Positions 22,765 to 35,481 of a stretch of 64,000 nt of DNA are shown in pieces. The first letter of the stretch is position 1. Each line of letters begins with the position of its first letter. A model generated the notes under the pieces. That model made no database searches. It was not told the DNA's origin and worked only from the letters and a program-made list of their open reading frames with translations. The DNA comes from Ctena decussata. Taxonomy: Eukaryota > Mollusca > Bivalvia > Lucinida > Lucinidae. A program made the translations under genes and the position numbers. The stretch lies in NCBI GenBank assembly GCA_963989385.1, contig OZ022511.1:434001-498000 (forward strand), given 5' to 3'.

Positions 22765-23559
22765 ATATAAAGGCCATTAACATGTCTACATGCATGCACA
22801 ATCTTATGTCAACTGATTGCATAACTTGCGAATTATAGGCCATCGAAATTTGTGTAACGAAAAGTTTGTGCGACTTTAGCTCCCAAACGGAATAAAAGCT
22901 AAAGCTGAAATAGCCTTCATTCTATTTCACTTATTTGTGTCTACACATGTATATGTTTTGCAGAGACTCAAAGCTCTTGAGAATGGAGAAAATGAGGTGT
23001 CAATTTTGCATTGGACCCTATGGGAAAATGCATTAAACGCCTACTGCTCCGACGTTCGGCGACCGATAACATCCATCTTTACACTGTAAACGGTAATTAC
23101 ATAGGTACATGCCTGGGGCAAATAACAACGCAAATAATTGTCCATGTGCAGAGTAATAAAGGAGCAAACTTTTATGTATGGGCTGCAGTGGAAGTTATTC
23201 TTAAAAGGTGACTTTCACGAATCGTTCTGAAACTCTGCTAAAATTACAGATAATTCCCATATATTTCTTGGGAAAAAATCCCAGACATTCTCCTTTCTCC
23301 GTTGTCGAGATATTCGAGGGCAAAGTCGTGCAGTTTACGACTTCCAGGGGCTATAACTCGAAAACTAAAGAACGAGAATTTTTGGCACATATGGTCAATT
23401 GAATGTTTATCCCAACCCTCTCATTTGGCACTAGTTTCAGCCCGAATTGTGCAAGTCACCTAAGGTCACGAATCGTCCCGAACGTGTAGCCCAAATTGTG
23501 AAAATTTCAAACCGCTACTGCTTGCTTGTATGAGTAGGTAGCCATCTGAAACTTGGCAT
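22765..23559 (+). repeat. Satellite monomer 30
   Basis: 795 bp. GTTCGGCGACC, ACAACGC and CAGACATTC form a set shared with unit 39. Private GTAACGAAAAG. Confidence 0.97.
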
Positions 23560-24353
23560 ATATAAAGGCCATTAACATGTCTACATGCATGCACAGTCTT
23601 ATGTCAACTGATTGCATAACTTGCGAATTATAGGCCATCGAAATTTGTGTAAAGAAAAGTTTGTGCGACTTTAGCTCCCAAACGGAATAAAAGCTAAAGC
23701 TGAAATAGCCTTCATTCTATTTCACTTATTTGTGTCTACACATGTATATGTTTTGCAGAGACTCAAAGCTCTTGAGAATGGAGAAAATGAGGTGCCAATT
23801 TTGCATTGGACCCTATGGGAAAATGCATTAAACGCCTACTGCTCCGACGTTCAGCGACTGATAACATCCATCTTTACACTGTAAACGGTAATTACATAGG
23901 TACATGCCTGGGGTAAATAACAGCGCAAATAATTGTCCATGTGCAGAGTAATAAAGGAGCAAACTTTTATGTATGGGCTGCAGTGGAAGTTATTCTTAAA
24001 AGGTGACTTTCACGAATCGTTCTGAAACTCTGCTAAAATTACAGATAATTCCCATATATTTCTTGGGAAAAAATCCCAGAAATTCTCCTTTCTCCGTTGT
24101 CGAGATATTCGAGGGCAAAGTCGTGCAGTTTACGACTTCCAGGGGCTATAACTCGAAAACTAAAGAAGGAGAATTTTTGGCACATATGGTCAATTGAATG
24201 TTTATCCCAACCCATTATTTGGCACTAGTTTCAGCCCGAATTGTGCAAGTCACCTAAGGTCACGAATCGTCCCGAACGTGTAGCCCAAATTGTGAAAATT
24301 TCAAACCGCTACTGCTTGCTTGTATGAGTAGGTAGCCATCTGAAACTTGGCAT
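23560..24353 (+). repeat. Satellite monomer 31
   Basis: 794 bp. CGACTGAT and GGGGTAAAT are shared with unit 37. CACAGTCTT, GGTGCCAA and the one-base loss at CCCATTATTTGG are private; AAGAAGGAG is shared with unit 29. Confidence 0.97.
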
Positions 24354-25148
24354 ATATAAAGGCCATTAACATGTCTACATGCATGCACAATCTTATGTCA
24401 ACTGATTGCATAACTTGCGAATTATAGGCCATCGAAATTTGTGTAAAGAAAAGTTTGTGCGACTTTAGCTCCCAAACGGAATAAAAGCTAAAGCTGAAAT
24501 AGCCTTCATTCTATTTCACTTATTTGTGTCTACACATGTATATGTTTTGCAGAGACTCAAAGCTCTTGAGAATGGAGAAAATGAGGTGTCAATTTTGCAT
24601 TGGACCCTATGGGAAAATGCATTAAACGCCTACTGCTCCGACGTTCAGCGACCGATAACATCCATCTTTACACTGTAAACGGTAATTACATAGGTACATG
24701 CCTGGGGCAAATAACAGCGCAAATAATTGTCCATGTGCAGAGTAATAAAGGAGCAAACTTTTATGTATGGGCTGCAGTGGAAGTTATTCTTAAAAGGTGA
24801 CTTTCACGAATCGTTCTGAAACTCTGCTAAAATTACAGATAATTCCCATATATTTCTTGGGAAAAAATCCCAGAAATTCTCCTTTCTCCGTTGTCGAGAT
24901 ATTCGAGGGCAAAGTCGTGCAGTTTACGACTTCCAGGGGCTATAACTCGAAAACTAAAGAACGAGAATTTTTGGCACATATGGTCAATTGAATGTTTATC
25001 CCAACCCTCTCATTTGGCACTAGTTTCAGCCCGAATTGTGCAAGTTACCTAAGGTCACGAATCGTCCCGAACGTGTAGCCCAAATTGTGAAAATTTCAAA
25101 CCGCTACTGCTTGCTTGTATGAGTAGGTAGCCATCTGAAACTTAGCAT
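24354..25148 (+). repeat. Satellite monomer 32
   Basis: 795 bp. CAAGTTACC (also in unit 40) and CTTAGCATATA just before the next TATA-like box. Confidence 0.97.
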
Positions 25149-25942
25149 ATATAAAGGCCATTAACATGTCTACATGCATGCACAATCTTATGTCAACTGA
25201 TTGCATAACTTGCGAATTATAGGCCATCGAAATTTGTGTAAAGAAAAGTTTGTGCGACTTTAGCTCCCAAACGGAATAAAAGCTAAAGCTGAAATAGCCT
25301 TCATTCTATTTCACTTATTTGTGTCTACACATGTATATGTTTTGAAGAGACTCAAAGCTCTTGAGAATGGAGAAAATGAGGTGTCAATTTTGCATTGGAC
25401 CCTATGGGAAAATGCATTAAACGCCTACTGCTCCGACGTTCAGCGACCGATAACATCCATCTTTACACTGTAAACGGTAATTACATAGTTTCATGCCTGG
25501 GGCAAATAACAGCGCAAATAATTGTCCATGTGCAGAGTAATAAAGGAGCAAACTTTTATGTATGGGATGCAGTGGAAGTTATTCTTAAAAGGTGACTTTC
25601 ACGAATCGTTCTGAAACTCTGCTAAATTACAGATAATTCCCATATATTTCTTGGGAAAAAATCCCAGAAATTCTCCTTTCTCCGTTGTCGAGATATTCGA
25701 GGGCAAAGTCGTGCAGTTTACGATTTCCAGGGGCTATAACTCGAAAACTAAAGAACGAGAATTTTTGGCACATATGGTCAATTGAATGTTTATCCCAACC
25801 CTCTCATTTGGCACTAGTTTCATCCCGAATCGTGCAAGTCACCTAAGGTCACGAATCGTCCCGAACGTGTAGCCCAAATTGTGAAAATTTCAAACCGCTA
25901 CTGCTTGCTTGTATGAGTAGGTAGCCATCTGAAACTTGGCAT
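25149..25942 (+). repeat. Satellite monomer 33 (marker type D)
   Basis: 794 bp. Full type-D set, far from units 3 and 13. TTTGAAGAGAC (also in unit 41) destroys the CAG acceptor-like motif. Private ATAGTTTCATG. Confidence 0.97.
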
Positions 25943-26737
25943 ATATAAAGGCCATTAACATGTCTACATGCATGCACAATCTTATGTCAACTGGTTGCAT
26001 AACTTGCGAATTATAGGCCATCGAAATTTGTGTAAAGAAAAGTTTGTGCGACTTTAGCTCCCAAACGGAATAAAAGCTAAAGCTGAAATAGCCTTCATTC
26101 TATTTCACTTATTTGTGTCTACACATGTATATGTTTTGCAGAGACTCAAAGCTCTTGAGAATGGAGAAAATGAGGTGTCAATTTTGCATTGGACCCTATG
26201 GGAAAATGCATTAAACGCCTACTGCTCCGACGTTCAGCGACCGATAACATCCATCTTTACACTGTAAACGGTAATTACATAGGTACATGCCTGGGGCAAA
26301 AAAAAGAGCAAATAATTGTCCATGTGCAGAGTAATAAAGGAGCAAACTTTTGTGTACGGGCTGCAGTGGAAGTTATTCTTAAAAGGTGACTTTCACGAAT
26401 CGGTCTGAAACTCTGCTAAAATTACAGATAATTCCCATATATTTCTTGAGAAAAAATCCCAGAAATTCTCCTTTCTCCGTTGTCGAGATATTCGAGGGCA
26501 AAGTCGTGCAGTTTACGACTTCCAGGGGCTATAACTCGAAAACTAAAGAACGAGAATTTTTGGCACATATGGTCAATTGAATGTTTATCCCAACCCTCTC
26601 ATTTGGCACTAGTTTCAGCCCGAATTGTGCAAGTCACCTAAGGTCACGAATCGTCCCGAACGTGTAGCCCAAATTGTGAAAATTTCAAACCGCTACTGCT
26701 TGCTTGTATGAGTAGGTAGCCATCTGAAACTTGGCAT
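25943..26737 (+). repeat. Satellite monomer 34
   Basis: 795 bp. GGCAAAAAAAAGAGC is a private cluster of changes. TTTGTGTACGGG is shared with unit 41, CGGTCTG and ACTGGTTGC with several units. Private CTTGAGAAAA in the hairpin. Confidence 0.97.
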
Positions 26738-27532
26738 ATATAAAGGCCATTAACATGTCTACATGCATGCACAATCTTATGTTAACTGATTGCATAACTT
26801 GCGAATTATAGGCCATCGAAATTTGTGTAAAGAAAAGTTTGTGCGACTTTAGCTCCCAAACGGAATAAAAGCTAAAGCTGAAATAGCCTTCATTCTATTT
26901 CACTTATTTGTGTCTACACATGTATATGTCTTGCAGAGACTCAAAGCTCTTGAGAATGGAGAAAATGAGGTGTCAATTTTGCATTGGACCCTATGGGAAA
27001 ATGCATTAAACGCCTACTGCTCCGACGTTCAGCGACCGATAACATCCATCTTTACACTGTAAACGGTAATTACATAGGTACATGCCTGGGGCAAATAACA
27101 GCGCAAATAATTGTCCATGTGCAGAGTAATAAAGGAGCAAACTTTTATGTATGGGCTGCAGTGGAAGTTATTCTTAAAAGGTGACTTTCACGAATCGGTC
27201 TGAAACTCTGCTAAATCTACAGATAATTCCCATATATTTCTTGGGAAAAAATCCCAAAAATTCTCCTTTCTCCGTTGTCGAGATATTCGAGGGCAAAGTC
27301 GTGCAGTTTACGACTTCCAGGGGCTATAACTCGAAAACTAAAGAACGAGAATTTTTGGCACATATGGTCAATTGAATGTTTATCCCAACCCTCTCATTTG
27401 GCACTAGTTTCAGCCCGAATTGTGCAAGTCACCTAAGGTCACGAATCGTCCCGAACGTGTAGCCCAAATTGTGAAAATTTCAAACCGCTACTGCTTGCTT
27501 GTATGAGTAGGTAGCCATCTGAAACTTGGCAT
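26738..27532 (+). repeat. Satellite monomer 35
   Basis: 795 bp. GTTAACTG and ATGTCTTGC (with units 36 and 44), CGGTCTG, CTAAATCTAC (with unit 41) and CCCAAAAATT (with unit 43). Confidence 0.97.
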
Positions 27533-28327
27533 ATATAAAGGCCATTAACATGTCTACATGCATGCACAATCTTATGTTAACTGATTGCATAACTTGCGAA
27601 TTATAGGCCATCGAAATTTGTGTAAAGAAAAGTTTGTGCGACTTTAGCTCCCAAACGGAATAAAAGCTAAAGCTGAAATAGCCTTCATTCTATTTCACTT
27701 ATTTGTGTCTACACATGTATATGTCTTGCAGAGACTCAAAGCTCTTGAGAATGGAGAAAATGAGGTGTCAATTTTGCATTGGACCCTATGGGAAAATGCA
27801 TTAAACGCCTACTGCTCCGACGTTCAGCGACCGATAACATCCATCTTTACACTGTAAACGGTAATTACATAGGTACATGCCTGGGGCAAATAACAGCGCA
27901 AATAATTGTCCATGTGCAGAGTAATAAAGGAGCAAACTTTTATGTATGGGCTGCAGTGGAAGTTATTCTTAAAAGGTGACTTTCACGAATCGGTCTGAAA
28001 CTCTGCTAAAATTACAGATAATTCCCATATATTTCTTGGGAAAAAATCCCAGAAATTCTCCTTTCTCCGTTGTCGAGATATTCGAGGGCAAAGTCGTGCA
28101 GTTTACGACTTCCAGGGGCTATAACTCGAAAACTAAAGAACGAGAATTTTTGGCACATATGGTCAATTGAATGTTTATCCCAACCCTCTCATTTGGCACT
28201 AGTTTCAGCCCGAATTGTGCAAGTCACCTAAGGTCACGAATCGTCCCGAACGTGTAGCCCAAATTGTGAAAATTTCAAACCGCTACTGCTTGCTTGTATG
28301 AGTAGGTAGCCATCTGAAACTTGGCAT
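27533..28327 (+). repeat. Satellite monomer 36
   Basis: 795 bp. GTTAACTG, ATGTCTTGC and CGGTCTG as in the adjacent unit 35, suggesting a local one-unit duplication. Confidence 0.97.
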
Positions 28328-29122
28328 ATATAAAGGCCATTAACATGTCTAAATGCATGCACAATCTTATGTCAACTGATTGCATAACTTGCGAATTATA
28401 GGCCATCGAAATTTGTGTAAAGAAAAGTTTGTGCGACTTTAGCTCCCAAACGGAATAAAAGCTAAAGCTGAAATAGCCTTCATTCTATTTCACTTATTTG
28501 TGTCTACACATGTATATGTTTTGCAGAGACTCAAAGCTCTTGAGAATGGAGAAAATGAGGTGTCAATTTTGCATTGGACCCTATGGGAAAATGCATTAAA
28601 CGCCTACTGCTCCGACGTTCAGCGACTGATAACATCCATCTTTACACTGTAAACGGTAATTACATAGGTACATGCCTGGGGTAAATAACAGCGCAAATAA
28701 TTGTCCATGTGCAGAGTAATAAAGGAGCAAACTTTTATGTATGGGCTGCAGTGGAAGTTATTCTTAAAAGGTGACTTTCACGAATCGTTCTGAAACTCTG
28801 CTAAAATTACAAATAATTCCCATATATTTCTTGGGAAAAAATCCCAGAAATTCTCCTTTCTCCGTTGTCGAGATATTCGAGGGCAAAGTCGTGCAGTTTA
28901 CGACTTCCAGGGGCTATAACTCGAAAACTAAAGAACGAGAATTTTTGGCACATATGGTCAATTGAATGTTTATCCCAACCCTCTCATTTGGCACTAGTTT
29001 CAGCCCGAATTGTGCAAGTCACCTAAGGTCACGAATCGTCCCGAACGTGTAGCCCAAATTGTGAAAATTTCAAACCGCTACTGCTTGCTTGTATGAGTAG
29101 GTAGCCTTCTGAAACTTGGCAT
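28328..29122 (+). repeat. Satellite monomer 37
   Basis: 795 bp. GTCTAAATGC (with 38 and 39), CGACTGAT and GGGGTAAAT (with 31). Private TACAAATAATT and AGCCTTCTG. Confidence 0.97.
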
Positions 29123-29917
29123 ATATAAAGGCCATTAACATGTCTAAATGCATGCACAATCTTATGTCAACTGATTGCATAACTTGCGAATTATAGGCCA
29201 TCGAAATTTGTGTAAAGAAAAGTTCGTGCGACTTTAGCTCCCAAACGGAATAAAAGCTAAAGCTGAAATAGCCTTCATTCTATTTCACTTATTTGTGTCT
29301 ACACATGTATATGTTTTGCAGAGACTCAAAGCTCTTGAGAATGGAGAAAATGAGGTGTCAATTTTGCATTGGACCCTATGGGAAAATGCATTAAACGCCT
29401 ACTGCTCCGACGTTCAGCGACCGATAACATCCATCTTTACACTGTAAACGGTAATTACATAGGTACATGCCTGGGGCAAATAACAGCGCAAATAATTGTC
29501 CATGTGCAGAGTAATAAAGGAGCAAACTTTTATGTATGGGCTGCAGTGGAAGTTATTCTTAAAAGGTGACTTTCACGAATCGTTCTGAAACTCTGCTAAA
29601 ATTACAGATAATTCCCATATATTTCTTAGGAAAAAATCCCAGAAATTCTCCTTTCTCCGTTGTCGAGATATTCGAGGGCAAAGTCGTGCAGTTTACGACT
29701 TCCAGGGGCTATAACTCGAAAACTAAAGAACGAGAATTTTTGGCACATATGGTCAATTGAATGTTTATCCCAACCCTCTCATTTGGCACTAGTTTCAGCC
29801 CGAATTGTGCAAGTCACCTAAGGTCACGAATCGTCCCGAACGTGTAGCCCAAATTGTGAAAATTTCAAACCGCTACTGCTTGCTTGTATGAGTAGGTAGC
29901 CATCTGAAACTTGGCAT
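29123..29917 (+). repeat. Satellite monomer 38
   Basis: 795 bp. GTCTAAATGC as in its neighbours. Private AGTTCGTGCG and CTTAGGAAAAA in the hairpin. Confidence 0.97.
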
Positions 29918-30712
29918 ATATAAAGGCCATTAACATGTCTAAATGCATGCACAATCTTATGTCAACTGATTGCATAACTTGCGAATTATAGGCCATCGAA
30001 ATTTGTGTAAAGAAAAGTTTGTGCGACTTTAGCTCCCAAACGGAATAAAAGCTAAAGCTGAAATAGCCTTCATTCTATTTCACTTATTTGTGTCTACACA
30101 TGTATATGTTTTGCAGAGACTCAAAGCTCTTGAGAATGGAGAAAATGAGGTGTCAATTTTGCATTGGACCCTATGGGAAAATGCATTAAACGCCTACTGC
30201 TCCGACGTTCGGCGACCGATAACATCCATCTTTACACTGTAAACGGTAATTACATAGGTACATGCCTGGGGCAAATAACAACGCAAATAATTGTCCATGT
30301 GCAGAGTAATAAAGGAGCAAACTTTTATGTATGGGCTGCAGTGGAAGTTATTCTTAAAAGGTGACTTTCACGAATCGTTCTGAAACTCTGCTAAAATTAC
30401 AGATAATTCCCATATATTTCTTGGGAAAAAATCCCAGACATTCTCCTTTCTCCGTTGTCGAGATATTCGAGGGCAAAGTCGTGCAGTTTACGACTTCCAG
30501 GGGCTATAACTCGAAAACTAAAGAACGAGAATTTTTGGCACATATGGTCAATTGAATGTTTATCCCAACCCTCTCATTTGGCACTAGTTTCAGCCCGAAT
30601 TGTGCAAGTCACCTAAGGTCACGAATCGTCCCGAACGTGTAGCCCAAATTGTGAAAATTTCAAACCGCCACTGCTTGCTTGTATGAGTAGGTAGCCATCG
30701 GAAACTTGGCAT
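29918..30712 (+). repeat. Satellite monomer 39
   Basis: 795 bp. Unit-30 set GTTCGGCGACC, ACAACGC, CAGACATTC, with the GTCTAAATGC front of units 37-38. Private CCGCCACTG and CATCGGAAAC. Confidence 0.97.
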
Positions 30713-31507
30713 ATATAAAGGCCATTAACACGTCTACATGCATGCACAATCTTATGTCAACTGGTTGCATAACTTGCGAATTATAGGCCATCGAAATTTG
30801 TGTAAAGAAAAGTTTGTGCGACTTTAGCTCCCAAACGGAATAAAAGCTAAAGCTGAAATAGCCTTCATTCTATTTCACTTATTTGTGTCTACACATGTAT
30901 ATGTTTTGCAGAGACTCAAAGCTCTTGAGAATGTAGAAAATGAGGTGTCAATTTTGCATTGGACCCTATGGGAAAATGCATTAAACGCCTACTGCTCCGA
31001 CGTTCAGCGACCGATAACATCCATCTTTACACTGTAAACGGTAATTACATAGGTACATGCCTGGGGCAAATAACAGCGCAAATAATTGTCCATGTGCAGA
31101 GTAATAAAGGAGCAAACTTTTATGTATGGGCTGCAGTGGAAGTTATTCTTAAAAGGTGACTTTCACGAATCGTTCTGAAACTCTGCTAAAATTACAGATA
31201 ATTCCCATATATTTCTTGGGAAAAAATCCCAGAAATTCTCCTTTCTCCGTTGTCGAGATATTCGAGGGCAAAGTCGTGCAGTTTACGACCTTCAGGGGCT
31301 ATAACTCGAAAACTAAAGAACGAGAATTTTTGGCACATATGGTCAATTGAATGTTTATCCCAACCCTCTCATTTGGCACTAGTTTCAGCCCGAATTGTGC
31401 AAGTTACCTAAGGTCAGGAATCGTCCCGAACGTGTAGCCCAAATTGTGAAAATTTCAAACCGCTACTGCTTGCTTGTATGAGTAGGTAGCCATCTGAAAC
31501 TTGGCAT
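30713..31507 (+). repeat. Satellite monomer 40
   Basis: 795 bp. ACACGTCTAC, ATGTAGAAAA, ACGACCTTCAGG and GGTCAGGAATC are private; ACTGGTTGC and CAAGTTACC are shared. Confidence 0.97.
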
Positions 31508-32302
31508 ATATAAAGGCCATTAACATGTCTACATGCATGCACAATCTTATGTCAACTGATTGCATAACTTGCGAATTATAGGCCATCGAAATTTGTGTAA
31601 AGAAAAGTTTGTGCGACTTTAGCTCCCAAACGGAATAAAAGCTTAAGCTGAAATAGCCTTCATTCTATTTCACTTATTTGTGTCTACACATGTATATGTT
31701 TTGAAGAGACTCAAAGCTCTTGAGAATGCAGAAAATGAGGTGTCAATTTTGCATTGGACCCTATGGGAAAATGCATTAAACGCCTACTGCTCCGACGTTC
31801 AGCGACCGATAACATCCATCTTTACACTGTAAACGGTAATTACATAGGTACATGCCTGGGGCAAATAACAGCGCAAATAATTGTCCATGTGCAGAGTAAT
31901 AAAGGAGCAAACTTTTGTGTACGGGCTGCAGTGGAAGTTATTCTTAAAAGGTGACTTTCACGAATCGGTCTGAAACTCTGCTAAATCTACAGATAATTCC
32001 CATATATTTCTTGGGAAAAAATCCCAGAAATTCTCCTTTCTCCGTTGTCGAGATATTCGAGGGCAAAGTCGTGCAGTTTACGACTTCCAGGGGCTATAAC
32101 TCGAAAACTAAAGAACGAGAATTTTTGGCACATATGGTCAATGGAATGTTTATCCCAACCCTCTCATTTGGCACTAGTTTCAGCCCGAATTGTGCAAGTC
32201 ACCTAAGGTCACGAATCGTCCCGAACGTGTAGCCCAAATTGTGAAAATTTCAAACCGCTACTGCTTGCTTGTATGAGTAGGTAGCCATCTGAAACTTGGC
32301 AT
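31508..32302 (+). repeat. Satellite monomer 41
   Basis: 795 bp. GCTTAAGCTG (with 75 and 77), TTTGAAGAG (with 33), TTTGTGTACGGG (with 34), CGGTCTG and CTAAATCTAC (with 35). Private ATGCAGAAAA and CAATGGAATG, the latter removing a common TGA. Confidence 0.97.
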
Positions 32303-33097
32303 ATATAAAGGCCATTAACATGTCTACATGCATGCACAATCTTATGTCAACTGATTGCATAACTTGCGAATTATAGGCCATCGAAATTTGTGTAAAGAAA
32401 AGTTTGTGCGACTTTAGCTCCCAAACGGAATAAAAGCTAAAGCTGAAATAGCCTTCATTCTATTTCACTTATTTGTGTCTACACATGTATATGTTTTGCA
32501 GAGACTCAAAGCTCTTGAGAATGGAGAAAATGAGGTGTCAATTTTGCATTGGACCCTATGGGAAAATGCATTAAACGCCTACTGCTCCGACGTTCAGCGA
32601 CCGATAACATCCATCTTTACACTGTAAACGGTAATTACATAGGTACATGCCTGGGGCAAATAACAGCGCAAATAATTGTCCATGTGCAGAGTAATAAAGG
32701 AGCAAACTTTTATGTATGGGCTGCAGTGGAAGTTATTCTTAAAAGGTGACTTTCACGAATCGTTCTGAAACTCTGCTAAAATTACAGATAATTCCCATAT
32801 ATTTCTTGGGAAAAAATCCCAGAAATTCTCCTTTCTCCGTTGTCGAGATATTCGAGGGCAAAGTCGTGCAGTTTACGACTTCCAGGGGCTATAACTCGAA
32901 AACTAAAGAACGAGAATTTTCGGCACATATGGTCAATTGAATGTTTATCCCAACCCTCTCATTTGGCACTAGTTTCAGCCCGAATTGTGCAAGTCACCTA
33001 AGGTCACGAATCGTCCCGAACGTGTAGCCCAAATTGTGAAAATTTCAAACCGCTACTGCTTGCTTGTATGAGTAGGTAGCCATCTGAAACTTGGCAT
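32303..33097 (+). repeat. Satellite monomer 42
   Basis: 795 bp. Consensus except TTTTCGGCAC near 32921. Confidence 0.97.
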
Positions 33098-33892
33098 ATA
33101 TAAAGGCCATTAACATATCGACATGCATGCACAATCTTATGTCAACTGGTTGCATAACTTGCGAATTATAGGCCATCGAAATTTGTGTAAAGAAAAGTTT
33201 GTGCGACTTTAGCTCCCAAACGGAATAAAAGCTAAAGCTGAAATAGCCTTCATTCTATTTCACTTATTTGTGTCTACACATGTATATGTTTTGCAGAGAC
33301 TCAAAGCTCTTGAGAATGGAGAAAATGAGGTGTCAATTTTGCATTGGACCCTATGGGAAAATGCATTAAACGCCTACTGCTCCGACGTTCAGCGACCGAT
33401 AACATCCATCTTTACACTGTAAACGGTAATTACATAGGTACATGCCTGGGGCAAATAACAGCGCAAATAATTGTCCATGTGCAGAGTAATAAAGGAGCAA
33501 ACTTTTGTGTATGGGCTGCAGTGGAAGTTATTCTTAAAAGGTGACTTTCACGAATCGGTCTGAAACTCTGCTAAAATTACAGATAATTCCCATATATTTC
33601 TTGGGAAAAAATCCCAAAAATTCTCCTTTCTCCGTTGTCGAGATATTCGAGGGCAAAGTCGTGCAGTTTACGACTTCCAGGGGCTATAACTCGAAAACTA
33701 AAGAACGAGAATTTTTGGCACATATGGTCAATTGAATGTTTATCCCAACCCTCTCATTTGGCACTAGTTTCAGCCCGAATTGTGCAAGTCACCTAAGGTC
33801 ACGAATCGTCCCGAACGTGTAGCCCAAATTGTGAAAATTTCAAACCGCTACTGCTTGATTGTATGAGTAGGTAGCCATCTGAAACTTGGCAT
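33098..33892 (+). repeat. Satellite monomer 43
   Basis: 795 bp. ACATATCGACATG and CTTGATTGT are private; ACTGGTTGC, TTTGTGTATGG, CGGTCTG and CCCAAAAATT are shared. Confidence 0.97.
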
Positions 33893-34686
33893 ATATAAAG
33901 GCCATTAACATGTCTACATGCTTGCACAATCTTATGTTAACTGATTGCATAACTTGCGAATTATAGGCCATCGAAATTTGTGTAAAGAAAAGTTTGTGCG
34001 ACTTTAGCTCCCAAACGGAATAAAAGCTAAAGCTGAAATAGCCTTCATTCTATTTCACTTATTTGTGTCTACACATGTATATGTCTTGCAGAGACTCAAA
34101 GCTCTTGAGAATGGAGAAAATGAGGTGTCAATTTTGCATTGGACCCTATGGGAAAATGCATTAAACGCCTACTGCTCCGACGTTCAGCGACCGATAACAT
34201 CCATCTTTACACTGTAAACGGTAATTACATAGGTACATGCCTGGGGCAAATAACAGCGCAAATAATTGTCCATGTGCAGAGTAATAAAGGAGCAAACTTT
34301 TATGTATGGGCTGCAGTGGAAGTTATTCTTAAAAGGTGACTTTCACGAATCGGTCTGAAACTCTGCTAAAACTACAGATAATTCCATATATTTCTTGGGA
34401 AAAAATCCCAGAAATTCTCCTTTCTCCGTTGTCGAGATATTCGAGGGCAAAGTCGTGCAGTTTACGACTTCCAGGGGCTATAACTCGAAAACTAAAGAAC
34501 GAGAATTTTTGGCACATATGGTCAATTGAATGTTTATCCCAACCCTCTCATTTGGCACTAGTTTCAGCCCGAATTGTGCAAGTCACCTAAGGTCACGAAT
34601 CGTCCCGAACGTGTAGCCCAAATTGTGAAAATTTCAAACCGCTACTGCTTGCTTGTATGAGTAGGTAGCCATCTGAAACTTGGCAT
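33893..34686 (+). repeat. Satellite monomer 44
   Basis: 794 bp. GTTAACTG, ATGTCTTGC and CGGTCTG (with 35 and 36). Private CATGCTTGCAC, CTAAAACTAC and the one-base loss AATTCCATAT. Confidence 0.97.
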
Positions 34687-35481
34687 ATATAAAGGCCATT
34701 AACATGTCTACATGCATGCACAATCTTATGTCAACTGATTGCATAACTTGCGAATTATAGGCCATCGAAATTTGTGTAAAGAAAAGTATGTGCGACTTTA
34801 GCTCCCAAACGGAATAAAAGCTAAAGCTGAAATAGCCTTCATTCTATTTCACTTATTTGTGTCTACACATGTATATGTTTTGCAGAGACTCAAAGCTCTT
34901 GAGAATGGAGAAAATGAGGTGTCAATTTTGCATTGGACCCTATGGGAAAATGCATTAAACGCCTACTGCTCCGACGTTCAGCGACCGATAACATCCATCT
35001 TTACACTGTAAACGGTAATTACATAGGTACATGCCTGGGGCAAATAACAGCGCAAATAATTGTCCATGTGCAGAGTAATAAAGGAGCAAACTTTTATGTA
35101 TGGGCTGCAGTGGAAGTTATTCTTAAAAGGTGACTTTCACGAATCGTTCTGAAACTCTGCTAAAATTACAGATAATTCCCATATATTTCTTGGGAAAAGA
35201 TCCCAGAAATTCTCCTTTCTCCGTTGTCGAGATATTCGAGGGCAAAGTTGTGCAGTTTACGACTTCCAGGGGCTATAACTCGAAAACTAAAGAACGAGAA
35301 TTTTTGGCACATATGGTCAATTGAATGTTTATCCCAACCCTCTCATTTGGCACTAGTTTCAGCCCGAATTGTGCAAGTCACCTAAGGTCACGAATCGTCC
35401 CGAACGTGTAGCCCAAATTGTGAAAATTTCAAACCGCTACTGCTTGCTTGTATGAGTAGGTAGCCATATGAAACTTGGCAT
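34687..35481 (+). repeat. Satellite monomer 45
   Basis: 795 bp. AAGTATGTG is the first occurrence of a variant later common in units 60-69. Private GGAAAAGATCCC, AAAGTTGTGC and GCCATATGAAAC. Confidence 0.97.

Noticed and set aside
34329..34517. Reverse-strand ORFs of 60-88 residues (also near 18685, 38302, 44124, 61613, 62008, 62990 and 63742)
   Set aside because: They appear only in units where a chance variant opens the frame and are absent from neighbouring near-identical units. No family resemblance was seen.
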